A stretch of DNA of 47,313 bases from Lachnospiraceae bacterium (GCA_029338735.1 JAQYAY010000047.1:1-47313); one strand, 5' to 3'. Counted from the first letter of the stretch, positions 26,195 through 35,123 are shown. The notes: generated by a model from the sequence alone, not told the origin. Translations and numbers: made by a program.

Positions 26195-26223
26195 ATTATC
26201 CACCAGTATACGGATTTTTGCAA
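26195..26223 (-). promoter_or_regulatory. Promoter giving a leaderless mRNA for the component 1-like gene
   Basis: On the minus strand: TTGCAA (26218-26223), a 17-base spacer, and GATAAT (26195-26200), ending six bases before the ATG at 26188. Both boxes are near consensus. The transcript would begin close to the ATG, with no ribosome site in front. Confidence 0.65.
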
Positions 26224-26253
26224 GCCTGCGACCTTTATTTTTCAAGGAATCCG

Positions 26254-26262
26254 TGCTAAAAT
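26254..26262 (+). promoter_or_regulatory. Extended -10 promoter of the two-component operon
   Basis: TGCTAAAAT at 26254-26262, with TTTATT 17 bases upstream. It is divergent from the preceding promoter; the two -10 boxes lie 54 bases apart. The response-regulator gene has TCTGGAGG about eight bases before its ATG. Confidence 0.5.
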
Positions 26263-26305
26263 ACGGAGGTAGTATTTAAAAGAATTAGAAGTTTCTGGAG
26301 GACAT

Positions 26306-27016
26306 ATGAAGATACTGATCGTTGAAGACGAATTTGCTCTTGCCGATGCACTGAGAGACAGACTGACTCAGGAGAAGTACGAGGTTGATATAGCTACTGA
26401 CGGCATCACCGGCCATGACAAGGCCATGACAGGCGCCTATGATATTGTGATCATGGATGGAATGCTCCCTGGCAAGGACGGGACGGAGATCATCTATGAG
26501 ATGAGAAAGGCAGGAGTGACCACGCCGGTACTCATGCTGACCGCCAGATCTGATCTGATGGACAAGCTCAAGGGCCTCGATGCCGGAGCTGATGATTATA
26601 TGACTAAGCCTTTTGAGGTAGAGGAGCTTCTTGCGAGACTCCGCGCACTGATCAGGAGGAATTACGGCAAGGAGGAAAATGTCCTCACAGTCGGCAATCT
26701 GAGCCTTGACAGGAAGAACTCGTCACTCATGAATACCGATACGAATCAGACTATTTCACTTGCTGGAAAAGAGTTCAAGATTCTTGAGTACTTTATGGAC
26801 AATCCGGGTCAGGCTCTGACAAGAGAACAGATTTCAGAGAGGATATGGGGACACGAAGACAATGTTGAGTACAACAATGTCGAAGTATATGTTTCTTTCA
26901 TCAGAAAGAAGCTCAAGTTCTTAAAGACCAATGTCCGTATCCGCGCTGTCCGTGGTGTCGGATACAGGCTTGATGTAGAGGCGTCAGATGATAAAGAAGT
27001 TACAGCACAGAATTGA
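26306..27016 (+). CDS. OmpR-family response regulator
   Basis: Transcription factor activated by phosphorylation. The 236 residues have a receiver domain with acidic pocket (VEDE, residues 6-9), phospho-acceptor Asp51 (IMDGMLPGKDG), switch Thr/Lys (MLTAR; MTKPF), and a C-terminal winged helix (AGKEFKILEYFMD, REQISERIWG, VYVSFIRKKLK, RAVRGVGYRL). The cognate histidine kinase gene overlaps its last 29 bases. Targets are not visible; no repeated operator was found in its own promoter. Confidence 0.95.
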   Translation: MKILIVEDEFALADALRDRLTQEKYEVDIATDGITGHDKAMTGAYDIVIMDGMLPGKDGTEIIYEMRKAGVTTPVLMLTARSDLMDKLKGLDAGADDYMTKPFEVEELLARLRALIRRNYGKEENVLTVGNLSLDRKNSSLMNTDTNQTISLAGKEFKILEYFMDNPGQALTREQISERIWGHEDNVEYNNVEVYVSFIRKKLKFLKTNVRIRAVRGVGYRLDVEASDDKEVTAQN

Positions 27017-28304
27017 GCTCATACTGTCTGTCACGATGGTTTCCATAGTGGTGATCATTCTGGCATTTACTATGATCACCCAGTACAATGAGAATTCAGC
27101 CGCGCTTGACAAACAGCTGCGTCGTGCAGAAGATGCGTCATATGATTCGTATTATGACAGTATCCTTGAGACCAGGATGAAAGAGGATGGCGACACCAGT
27201 GACAATACACCAGAGGGGCAGAAAACGGACGCCTTTCCGGAGTCACCTTCGTATGCGGTCTTCATAGAGAATTCCGACACATCGGATGATGAGGATTCCA
27301 TGACCAATGAAGCTTCAGGAGATGCAGGTGATGTCAGGGTTGAGAACAATAATAACGGCATTGCCTATGTGCAGAAAGGCAACTCTGACAAGGATGATGT
27401 AGCGTCTCTTGCGCTTCAGATGAAGGAGACCGGTAATGATTCAGGTGAGTATTCGCATTATATTTTTGCAATAAGAGATGTCGAGGATTTCACACAGATC
27501 ACCTTTATTGACACATCAACTGTCAGGCATCGTCTGATACCTGTATTTGCAATATCGGGTATAATCGGTGCCATTGCAGTAGATGCTGTGATCATCATAA
27601 GTGTCCTTCTCGCGAAGTATCTGGTGAAGCCTATCGAGGAAAATATGAGGCGCCAGCGTGCATTCGTAGCAGACGCATCACATGAGCTGAAGACACCTCT
27701 TGCCGTAGTCGATGTGAATATTGATATGGCAAGGAGCACGAAGGACAATGACAAGTATCTCGGATACATCAAGGGTGAGACGAAGAAGATGAACCGCCTG
27801 ATTCAGGAACTTCTGACACTTGCTAACGTAGAAGACAGTGAATCCGAGAAGAATCTTGAGACTTTTGACCTGTCTGAGAATATCGAGGGCGTCATCCTTC
27901 CGTTTGAGGCTGCTGCTTTTGAAAAAGGTGTGACAATCGAGCAGAATATCACTCCTGAAATCAACTTTACGGGCAATCCTATTGATATCAGCAGGATGGC
28001 TGAGACTCTGATCGAGAATGCCATCGACCATGCACAAGCAGGTACATCTGTTGATGTGAAGCTGTATATTTCGTCAAAGCATATTTACTTTACTGTAGGC
28101 AATCATGGAGAGACAATTGATCCTGAATCTCAGAAGCATCTTTTTGAGAGATTCTACAGGGCTGACAAAGCCAGGAACAGAAAAGAAGGCCACTTTGGTC
28201 TCGGACTTGCAATTGCCAAGGCCATTGTCGACAGACACAATGGAACCATTTCCGTGAGCAGTGCAGATGGATATACGCTGTTTACAGTGGCTCTGCATAT
28301 ATGA
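26988..28304 (+). CDS. Sensor histidine kinase
   Basis: Membrane sensor that phosphorylates the response regulator. The 438 residues have membrane segments about 12-31 and 182-210, flanking an outer region that is acidic and low in complexity between about 65 and 150 (many D, E, S, N). No HAMP is obvious. The HisKA site is VADASHELKTPLAV (His232), followed by the N, G1 and G2 boxes (ETLIENAIDHA; FERFYRADKARN; GHFGLGLAIAK). The gene overlaps the regulator by 29 bases, and a clear terminator follows, so this is a two-gene operon. The signal is unknown. Confidence 0.93.
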   Translation: MIKKLQHRIELILSVTMVSIVVIILAFTMITQYNENSAALDKQLRRAEDASYDSYYDSILETRMKEDGDTSDNTPEGQKTDAFPESPSYAVFIENSDTSDDEDSMTNEASGDAGDVRVENNNNGIAYVQKGNSDKDDVASLALQMKETGNDSGEYSHYIFAIRDVEDFTQITFIDTSTVRHRLIPVFAISGIIGAIAVDAVIIISVLLAKYLVKPIEENMRRQRAFVADASHELKTPLAVVDVNIDMARSTKDNDKYLGYIKGETKKMNRLIQELLTLANVEDSESEKNLETFDLSENIEGVILPFEAAAFEKGVTIEQNITPEINFTGNPIDISRMAETLIENAIDHAQAGTSVDVKLYISSKHIYFTVGNHGETIDPESQKHLFERFYRADKARNRKEGHFGLGLAIAKAIVDRHNGTISVSSADGYTLFTVALHI

Positions 28305-28310
28305 TTTTTG

Positions 28311-28349
28311 AGAGCTGTGAGGATGATATAATTCCTCACAGCTCTTTTA
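28311..28349 (+). terminator. Rho-independent terminator after the histidine kinase
   Basis: A perfect 13-bp stem (28311-28323 with 28333-28345), nine-base loop and TTTT. The reverse strand lacks a T-run, so it serves the + strand. Confidence 0.85.
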
Positions 28350-28372
28350 TGAATAATACCTGGGTATTATAT

Positions 28373-29002
28373 TCATTGATCCAAGCCAGCATCAGTCAAC
28401 AGTTCATTCAGCCTGAACAGAAAACTTTCCTCATCCTTTACAATCTCAGAATCCATTCCGAAATCTATCGCACCCTGTACATTTTCAGCACGATCATCGA
28501 AGAAAACAGACTCTGATGGGATCAGTGAATACTTGTTACAAATTGCCTGATATATTTCATGGCCCGGCTTTGCTTTGTTGATCATGTACGAGACCATATA
28601 TCCGTCCATATCTTTCATGAAATCGGCATACTCAGTATGCTTGTTGAACAGGCTTTCAGGATAGTTCGAGAGAATATACAGATGGTATCCGGCTTCTTTT
28701 AATCTGTGAACCATTTCCCATACACGCGGTCTTGGTACATGCATATATTCGCCATGCTCAATGAACCAGCGGATGGTTTTAATATCAGCTGGATATATCT
28801 TTTCAAAATCTTCTATGATCTCTTCATCACTTTCAATGCCCAGATCGAACTTCGCCCATATCTTACCAGGACTGTCAAACATCTCATGACCGATTCTCTC
28901 GGCTTCATCGAGCGACAGACCATAGTCAGTAAGCATGGCTCTCCAGCGATATACCAGAAGCACGTTACCGACATCAAATATTATGTTCTTATATTTTTTC
29001 AT
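28373..29002 (-). CDS. HAD-family hydrolase, subfamily IA
   Basis: Small phosphatase-type protein of 209 residues. Motif I is IFDVGNVLLVY: nucleophile Asp is kept, while the usual second Asp is Gly, as in the YihX-like branch (FDLGNV). Motif II is YILSNYPE, motif III Lys lies in INKAKPGHEIY, and motif IV is VFFDDRAENVQGA. A helical cap lies between motifs I and II. GAGGTAAT precedes the start. Substrate cannot be named; a sugar phosphate or nucleotide would be usual. It is transcribed away from the next gene. Confidence 0.88.
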   Translation of the reverse strand: MKKYKNIIFDVGNVLLVYRWRAMLTDYGLSLDEAERIGHEMFDSPGKIWAKFDLGIESDEEIIEDFEKIYPADIKTIRWFIEHGEYMHVPRPRVWEMVHRLKEAGYHLYILSNYPESLFNKHTEYADFMKDMDGYMVSYMINKAKPGHEIYQAICNKYSLIPSESVFFDDRAENVQGAIDFGMDSEIVKDEESFLFRLNELLTDAGLDQ

Positions 29003-29024
29003 AAAAAATTACCTCACGTATGGC

Positions 29025-29049
29025 ATTATACCAGTTTTCGTGATAAAAT
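29025..29049. promoter_or_regulatory. Divergent extended -10 promoters
   Basis: Minus strand: TGGTATAAT (29025-29033) for the HAD gene. Plus strand: TGATAAAAT (29041-29049) for the metallopeptidase gene. They lie back to back within 25 bases, with no strong -35 boxes, so the two genes could compete for polymerase. Confidence 0.5.
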
Positions 29050-29079
29050 AAAAACAAATACTTAGAAGGAGGTACCGGT

Positions 29080-29595
29080 ATGGCATTAGGTGGCATCTCA
29101 GGATATAGCTACAGCGGATATGGTGCATATCAGAACTATTCAATAACTGGTGTTGACAACGCACAGAGTACAGACAAGCCGGTACTGAATCCCGGCGAAT
29201 CGGAAGAGGTCAAGCCTGGCAGGAAATCAAGTCCTGCAGAATGTGAGACCTGCAAGAACAGAAAGTATCAGGATGGCTCCAATGAGGGCAATGTGTCATT
29301 CAAGTCGGCAGCACACGTGAGTCCGGAAGCGGCTGGACCAGCAGTCAGAGCACATGAGGGTGAGCATGTAGCCAATGCATACAGCAAGGCTAAGCAGGGC
29401 GGTGGCAAGGTGCTTCAGGCCTCAGTTGCCATTCATACAGCAGTGTGCCCTGAATGCGGGCGTGTATATGTGTCAGGCGGTGATACGACTACGAAGATTG
29501 TATATCCGAATGAGTCGAATCCATATCAGCAGAATGCGAAGTCCTATGATCAGGCAGCTGGCATCATAGGAGCGAATCTGAATCTATCAGCATGA
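29080..29595 (+). CDS. SprA-related putative zinc metalloprotease
   Basis: The 171 residues contain an HExxH zinc motif (AHEGEHVANA, His92-His96), preceded by ETC-K (C55xxC58) and followed by CPEC (C123xxC126), so a second zinc site is likely. This matches the SprA-related family (PF12118). There is no signal peptide. The N-terminus MALGGISGYSYSGYG is Gly/Tyr-rich and resembles the DUF6033-like protein at 7878; both then contain QSTDK. AGAAGGAGG lies before the ATG. Its stop overlaps the start of the helicase gene (ATGA), so the two are translationally coupled. Activity and substrate are unproven. Confidence 0.75.
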   Translation: MALGGISGYSYSGYGAYQNYSITGVDNAQSTDKPVLNPGESEEVKPGRKSSPAECETCKNRKYQDGSNEGNVSFKSAAHVSPEAAGPAVRAHEGEHVANAYSKAKQGGGKVLQASVAIHTAVCPECGRVYVSGGDTTTKIVYPNESNPYQQNAKSYDQAAGIIGANLNLSA

Positions 29596-31460
29596 CATAC
29601 GAGAAATTTACGCAGCAGTTTCATATATATCTTACAGAGCAACAGAATGAAGCAGTACAGGCCGTCGATGGACCTGTACTGCTTCTTAGTGTACCCGGAA
29701 GTGGCAAGACGACGGTTCTCGTGACTCGGATAGCATGGATGATCTATGGATGTGGAATCAGTCCAGAGACAATTCTTGTGCTCACATATACCGTTGCAGC
29801 AGCTCATGATATGGCACGCCGCTTCTCCGAAAAATTCGGGGAGGATCTTGGAAGACGCATTCATTTTTCTACCATCAATTCCATCTGTCACCAGATCATT
29901 CACTGGTATGCTGCGAAAACCGGCAACAGGGTCTTTACATTCAGTGATTATTCACCAATGCAGGCCGCATATCTCCGACAGGCATATACGAAGGTTGGTG
30001 GCGGTTATCCTACCGAGTCAGAGATTCAGGGAGTACGAAGCAGTATTACCTTCATCAAAAATATGATGCTAGGCAATGATGAGATTGAGGCATTAAGGGA
30101 CGAACTGGATTTCGACATTGGAAAAATATACAAGGGATACCGGAGCTTCATGCGTTCACATCAGCTCATGGATTACGATGATCAGCTGACCTATGCATAT
30201 ACAATTCTCGCTCATGACATGAGGGCGATGGATCATCTGCATGAGAGCTTTTCCTATGTGCTGATTGATGAGGCTCAGGATACTTCTAAGATACAGCATC
30301 TGATAATTGCAATGATCGCCAGACAGGGCAATCAGGACAACCTCTTCATGGTAGGGGATGAAGATCAGAGTATTTATGGATTCAGGGGAGCTTATCCTGA
30401 GGCATTGATGTCATTTAAGGACAATCATCCGGGTGCAAGGGTTCTTCTGATGGAGAAGAATTTCAGGAGTGATGCAAATATAGTTAATGCCGCGTCGAAT
30501 GTCATCAGTCACAATGTGCTCCGTCATGAGAAAAAGATGAGTGCAAGTCATGATGCTGTCATTCCTGTCAGAAAGGTAGAACTGGTAAGCCGAGGTGCGC
30601 AGCTAAGCTATCTTCTCAAAATGGCACAGGATCTTCATGAAGAGACAGCGATTCTATACCGTGATAATGAGAGCATAATCCCTTTTGTTGATCTGCTCGA
30701 AAAGACCGGGACTCCATACCGTATGAGGCAGAGCGAGATGAACTTTTTCACAAGCCGGGTTGTGAAAGATATTACCGACATTATTCATTTCGCATATGAT
30801 TCTTATGATACCAATGCCTTCATGAATATCTATTACAAGGTTCGTATGTATCTGAAAAAGGAGAATGCCAAGGCACTGTGCGGTGTCAGCGAGGCAGAAT
30901 CCATTCCTGTACTTGATGCTGCATGGGACAGTTCTATTCTCACAAGGCGTCAGAAGGAAACGCTTGACGACATTGATCTGCAGTTCAAATCTCTGCGAAA
31001 AATGACTGGGAATAAGGGCCTCATCTACATCCTCTATTCTATGGGATATCTCGAATATATGGAACGGACCGGATTAGACACGAGCCGTCTTTTCGCCCTG
31101 AAGAAGATATCTGAAGACACCCCGGATCTGCAGGGATTCCTTAAGCGGCTGGACTATCTGAACGAGACGATTGCGAATAAAGAGAATGACAGCTCAGTCC
31201 CTCTGATTCTGTCTACCATCCATTCAAGCAAGGGACTTGAATACGACAATGTATATCTGATTGATGTAATGGATGGTGTATTCCCTAAGGACGAGATACC
31301 GCCAAAGATCAGTGATCCGAAGCAGGTGACACCGGAACAGGAAGCCTTTGAAGAAGAACGAAGGATATTCTATGTAGGAGTGACAAGAGCAAGAAAAAGG
31401 CTGACTATTTTTACATTCCAGAAAGAAAAGTCCATATTCAGTAAAGAACTGCTGGGGTGA
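29592..31460 (+). CDS. UvrD/PcrA-like superfamily 1 helicase
   Basis: ATP-dependent 3'-5' DNA helicase. The 622 residues have all motifs: Walker A VPGSGKTT (34-41), TYTVAAAHDMARRF (Ia), DEAQD (226-230), GDEDQSIYGFRGA (III), FRSD (IV), STIHSSKGLEYDNVYLID (V) and FYVGVTRARKRL (VI). It is shorter than PcrA (about 720), so it lacks part of the 2B domain and the C-terminal tail. It overlaps the upstream metallopeptidase gene, an unusual pair. It is one of several such small helicases found in Clostridia. Confidence 0.92.
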   Translation: MTYEKFTQQFHIYLTEQQNEAVQAVDGPVLLLSVPGSGKTTVLVTRIAWMIYGCGISPETILVLTYTVAAAHDMARRFSEKFGEDLGRRIHFSTINSICHQIIHWYAAKTGNRVFTFSDYSPMQAAYLRQAYTKVGGGYPTESEIQGVRSSITFIKNMMLGNDEIEALRDELDFDIGKIYKGYRSFMRSHQLMDYDDQLTYAYTILAHDMRAMDHLHESFSYVLIDEAQDTSKIQHLIIAMIARQGNQDNLFMVGDEDQSIYGFRGAYPEALMSFKDNHPGARVLLMEKNFRSDANIVNAASNVISHNVLRHEKKMSASHDAVIPVRKVELVSRGAQLSYLLKMAQDLHEETAILYRDNESIIPFVDLLEKTGTPYRMRQSEMNFFTSRVVKDITDIIHFAYDSYDTNAFMNIYYKVRMYLKKENAKALCGVSEAESIPVLDAAWDSSILTRRQKETLDDIDLQFKSLRKMTGNKGLIYILYSMGYLEYMERTGLDTSRLFALKKISEDTPDLQGFLKRLDYLNETIANKENDSSVPLILSTIHSSKGLEYDNVYLIDVMDGVFPKDEIPPKISDPKQVTPEQEAFEEERRIFYVGVTRARKRLTIFTFQKEKSIFSKELLG

Positions 31461-31546
31461 TCACAGATAATACCGTTCTATTGTCTGATCAAGTGCCTTC
31501 TTTTTGATGACTTCCATTTTACCACATTTTGCGTTATCATGTAGCT

Positions 31547-32506
31547 ATGATTACGATAGATTTGATAACAGGATTTCTGGGTTCTGGAAAGACAACTTTT
31601 CTCAGGAAATATGTGAAATACCTGCTCGCACAGGGTGAGAATATCTGCATCCTGGAAAATGATTATGGTGCTGTAAATGTCGACATGATGCTCCTGTCAG
31701 ACCTGATGGGAGACAGATGCGACATGGAAATGGTGGCAGGCGGATGTGATGCTGACTGTCACAGACGCAGGTTCAAGAGCAAGCTCATAGAGATGGGAAT
31801 GATCGGATACACGCATGTATTGGTCGAGCCATCGGGAATCTTTGATGTGGATGAGTTCTATGATTCACTCCATGAGGACCCGCTGAACCGCTGGTACAAG
31901 GCTGGCGCGCAGATCACGATAGTAGATGCTGGACTTGACATTCCGCTGTCAGACACGTCTCAATATGTGTTTGCATCAGAGGCAGCAAATGCAGGCAAAA
32001 TACTCTTCAGCAAGACTCAGCTGAATAAGCCGGATGCGCCATCGAAGATACTCTCATATCTCAATGATTCACTCGCAAAGATAAATTGTAAAAGACAGAT
32101 AACCGCAGATGAGATCATGGCAAAGGACTGGAATATGCTTACAGACGCGGATTTCCGGGAGCTTGAGACATCTGGCTATAAAGATTATTCATTCGAAAAG
32201 CAGCAGGTCATGGATGAGCACAAGTATGAGTCGCTGTATTTCATGGAGAAAAAATTCACGCCTGTGGAGCTTAAAGAAAAGGCCGAAACTGTGATAAAAG
32301 ATCCGGAATGTGGTGGGATAATCCGCATTAAGGGATTCTGTAAAGACGGTGCTGATAGCTGGCATGAGCTCAATGTCACCAAAGATAATTTCACCGAAGC
32401 TCCGATAGAAAACGGTCAGGATATAGTAATAGTCATCGGCGAGCATTTGGGAAAGGAAAAGCTCACAACGATCTTTGGTGAGCCGGCTTGTATCCATGCC
32501 GATTAG
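31547..32506 (+). CDS. COG0523-family GTPase (CobW/HypB-like metallochaperone)
   Basis: G3E GTPases of this family move Zn, Co, Fe or Ni into target proteins. The 319 residues start at 31547; a frame start at 31529 would lie in front of the -10 region. Walker A is GFLGSGKTT (9-17). The family's metal site, usually GCxCC, is here GGCDADC (Cys67, Cys71), a CxxxC variant. VEPSGIFD follows, and the base-recognition motif is KTQLNKPD. TATCAT lies at 31535-31540, six bases before the ATG, so a leaderless mRNA is likely. Its 3' end overlaps the radical SAM gene by 11 bases. The metal is unknown. Confidence 0.82.
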   Translation: MITIDLITGFLGSGKTTFLRKYVKYLLAQGENICILENDYGAVNVDMMLLSDLMGDRCDMEMVAGGCDADCHRRRFKSKLIEMGMIGYTHVLVEPSGIFDVDEFYDSLHEDPLNRWYKAGAQITIVDAGLDIPLSDTSQYVFASEAANAGKILFSKTQLNKPDAPSKILSYLNDSLAKINCKRQITADEIMAKDWNMLTDADFRELETSGYKDYSFEKQQVMDEHKYESLYFMEKKFTPVELKEKAETVIKDPECGGIIRIKGFCKDGADSWHELNVTKDNFTEAPIENGQDIVIVIGEHLGKEKLTTIFGEPACIHAD

Positions 32507-33416
32507 AGTTGCAAGAGCTGCACTTCATTTCTGGGAAGAACCCTGCATCTCAGGCACTGCCGGCTCCGGGGCGGTTTTCTTCTGTGGCTGTAATCTGCAA
32601 TGCGTGTTCTGTCAGAATGAAAAGATAAGCCGTGGCAGAGTCGGTAAGAATATCACGGTGCAGCGGCTTGCTGATATATTTCTTGAACTGCAGGATCAGG
32701 GCGCTAATAACATAAATCTGGTTACTGCAGGCCACTTCATAGACCAGACAATAGAGGCGCTTGAGGATGCAAAGTCGAGAGGACTTGTCATACCGATAGT
32801 CTACAATACTTCTTCATACGAGAAGGTGGAAAATATCAGGAAGCTTGACGGTCTGATAGATATATATCTGCCTGACATGAAGTTCATGAGCAACAGAATC
32901 TCATCGGAATTCACAAAGGCATCGGACTATTTCGAAGTCGCTTCACAGGCAATAGAAGAGATGGTGTGCCAGACCGGTTCCCCGGAGTTCTACGTGAAAA
33001 AGAAGGCTTCACTCGATCAGCAGCTCTCGCTTTGGGAGTCAGAAAATCTGATAGATGCAGAAGAATATAATGAGTGCGCGGATGATCTGATGTCTGATGG
33101 AAAAGAAGTATTGATGAAGCATGGGACGATCGTGCGTCACCTGCTGCTGCCGGGATGTACAGAGGATTCCAAGGATATCATAAAGTATCTGTATGACAAA
33201 TATGGCAACGATATTTTTTTAAGCATCATGAATCAGTACACACCGATGTCACAGGTGGCAGATCATCCATTGCTATCACGCAAGGTGACAGACAAGGAAT
33301 ACAACGAAGTCCTCGATTATGCAATAGATCTTGGAATCGAGAACGCCTTCATGCAGGAAGGCGATGTCGCAGAAGAGAGCTTCATACCGGATTTTGATAA
33401 ATGTACAGGCGTATGA
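32496..33416 (+). CDS. Radical SAM protein, PflX-like (COG1313)
   Basis: The 306 residues contain FFCGCNLQCVFCQN, so the [4Fe-4S] motif CxxxCxxC is formed by Cys32, Cys36 and Cys39, and a glycine-rich stretch follows. The motif context resembles pyruvate formate-lyase activating enzyme-like proteins (PflX group), which are not well characterised. The start at 32496 is favoured over 32475 because it begins at the conserved PIRVARAALHFWEEP. It overlaps the COG0523 GTPase by 11 bases, so both are made together. An extra insertion (about 135-190) is charged. The reaction is not known. Confidence 0.8.
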   Translation: MPIRVARAALHFWEEPCISGTAGSGAVFFCGCNLQCVFCQNEKISRGRVGKNITVQRLADIFLELQDQGANNINLVTAGHFIDQTIEALEDAKSRGLVIPIVYNTSSYEKVENIRKLDGLIDIYLPDMKFMSNRISSEFTKASDYFEVASQAIEEMVCQTGSPEFYVKKKASLDQQLSLWESENLIDAEEYNECADDLMSDGKEVLMKHGTIVRHLLLPGCTEDSKDIIKYLYDKYGNDIFLSIMNQYTPMSQVADHPLLSRKVTDKEYNEVLDYAIDLGIENAFMQEGDVAEESFIPDFDKCTGV

Positions 33417-33470
33417 TGAAATTTTGGGAAAACACTTTTTCATTTTAAGTAATTTTAAGGAGGAAAATTT

Positions 33471-35039
33471 ATGGCATGCACAACTTTACTTGTAGGAAAA
33501 AATGCATCGTGGGACGGCTCCACGATGATCGCGAGAAATGATGATTCGGGTTCTGGCAAATTTACACCGAAGAAATTCACAGTTGTAGAGCCTGAGGATC
33601 AGCCGCGTGAATATGAGTCAGTGATCTCTCATGTGAAGATCACCCTGCCTGATAATCCGCAGAGATACACGGCTATGCCGAACGCTCTGAAGGGTGAGGG
33701 AATCTGGGCAGCCTGCGGCATTAATGAGTCAGGAGTTGCAATGACAGCGACTGAGACCATCACATCGAATCCGCGTGTGCTTGGTGCAGATCCGCTCGTC
33801 GAGTATCAGAAGAAATGGGAGTCACAGAATCTCTATTTCGGCACTGATTCAGTCGTCGAAGAGGAAGGTACCGACGAGGAAAAAGCAGGCGGAATCGGAG
33901 AGGAAGATCTCGTAGTCATCACTCTTCCATATGTCGAGACTGCCCGAGAGGGAGTGAAGCGTCTCGGAGAGCTTCATGAGAAATATGGCACCTATGAGGA
34001 AAATGGAATCGGCATTTCTGACAAGGATGAGATCTGGTGGTTCGAGTCTGTAGGCGGACATCACTGGATAGCCAGGAAGGTCGACGATGACGGAGTAGTC
34101 GTGATGCCGAACCAGCTCGGAATCGACGGCCTTGACATTGATGACGCACTGGGTGAGCAGGAGAGCAATATGTGCTCTGCTGATCTTCGTGAATTTATAG
34201 AGAAAAATCATCTCGACCTTGAGAATCATGATGATGATTTTGATGACGATGATGACGAAGAATATGACGACGAGGATGATCACTATATCATAAATCCACG
34301 TATCGTCTTTGGCAGTCATGACGATGCAGATCATGTCTACAATACTCCGCGTGCATGGTACATGCTCCGCTATCTGGATGATAAGGAAAATTATGAAGGA
34401 CCGGAAGCTCTGTATGGACCGGAAGATGATGACCTTCCATGGCAGGTATTCCCGGACAATAAGATAACTCCGGAAGATGTGAAATATCTTCTGTCATCTC
34501 ACTATCAGGGCACGAAGTATGATCCATACCTGAGCTACGGCGACAAGTCATCTGCCGGAGCATACCGCTCGATCGGAATCAACAGGAATGATTTCCTGGG
34601 ATTTGCTGAGCTGCGTCCTGATGCAGAACCGATAGAATGGGTAGCATTCGGAAGCAATGCTTTCAATGTGATGGCTCCATTCTACACGAATGTGTCACAG
34701 ATTCCTGAGTATCTGTCCAATACAACAGGCCGAGTATCTACTGATAATTTTTACTGGACATCAAGACTTATTGCAGCACTCTCTGACGCTACATATGGCA
34801 AATGCCAGAATGTGATCGAGATCTACAATGATGCTGTGATGTCGAAGTCGCATGCTCTTCTGAATAAGTTTGATGCGCAGCTGGCAGAAGCAGATGATTC
34901 AGATAAGCAGGCAATCTGTGAAGAGGCAAATGAAGAGATAGCTGATATGCTGAAGAAAGAAGCTGACAAGGCTCTTTCAAAAGCTCTTTTCTTCAGAAGC
35001 AATGACATGAAGAACCAGTATGCAAGGTCTGATCATTAG
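33471..35039 (+). CDS. C69 family dipeptidase (PepD-like)
   Basis: N-terminal nucleophile hydrolase that cleaves dipeptides. The 522 residues begin MACTTLLVGKNASWDGS; Cys3 is the catalytic nucleophile, and RNDDSGS is conserved. KGEGIWAACGINESGVAM, ETARE and GIGISDKDEIWWFE fit the family. Between residues 251 and 272 there is a run of about 18 Asp/Glu residues that I do not expect in the family. The gene has AAGGAGG eight bases before the ATG. It follows the radical SAM gene by 54 bases. No signal peptide is visible, so it acts on peptides inside the cell. Confidence 0.9.
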   Translation: MACTTLLVGKNASWDGSTMIARNDDSGSGKFTPKKFTVVEPEDQPREYESVISHVKITLPDNPQRYTAMPNALKGEGIWAACGINESGVAMTATETITSNPRVLGADPLVEYQKKWESQNLYFGTDSVVEEEGTDEEKAGGIGEEDLVVITLPYVETAREGVKRLGELHEKYGTYEENGIGISDKDEIWWFESVGGHHWIARKVDDDGVVVMPNQLGIDGLDIDDALGEQESNMCSADLREFIEKNHLDLENHDDDFDDDDDEEYDDEDDHYIINPRIVFGSHDDADHVYNTPRAWYMLRYLDDKENYEGPEALYGPEDDDLPWQVFPDNKITPEDVKYLLSSHYQGTKYDPYLSYGDKSSAGAYRSIGINRNDFLGFAELRPDAEPIEWVAFGSNAFNVMAPFYTNVSQIPEYLSNTTGRVSTDNFYWTSRLIAALSDATYGKCQNVIEIYNDAVMSKSHALLNKFDAQLAEADDSDKQAICEEANEEIADMLKKEADKALSKALFFRSNDMKNQYARSDH

Positions 35040-35123
35040 AGAGACTAACGCACGCGCCTACACCTACCCGTGAACACCTATGAACACTTCAGTAACACCA
35101 ATGTTGTTCGTTTCCCGGGCAAC

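Noticed and set aside
28324-28332. TGATATAAT in the loop of the kinase terminator
   Set aside because: It fits an extended -10 but would fire antisense into the HAD gene with no -35 box; it is probably chance.
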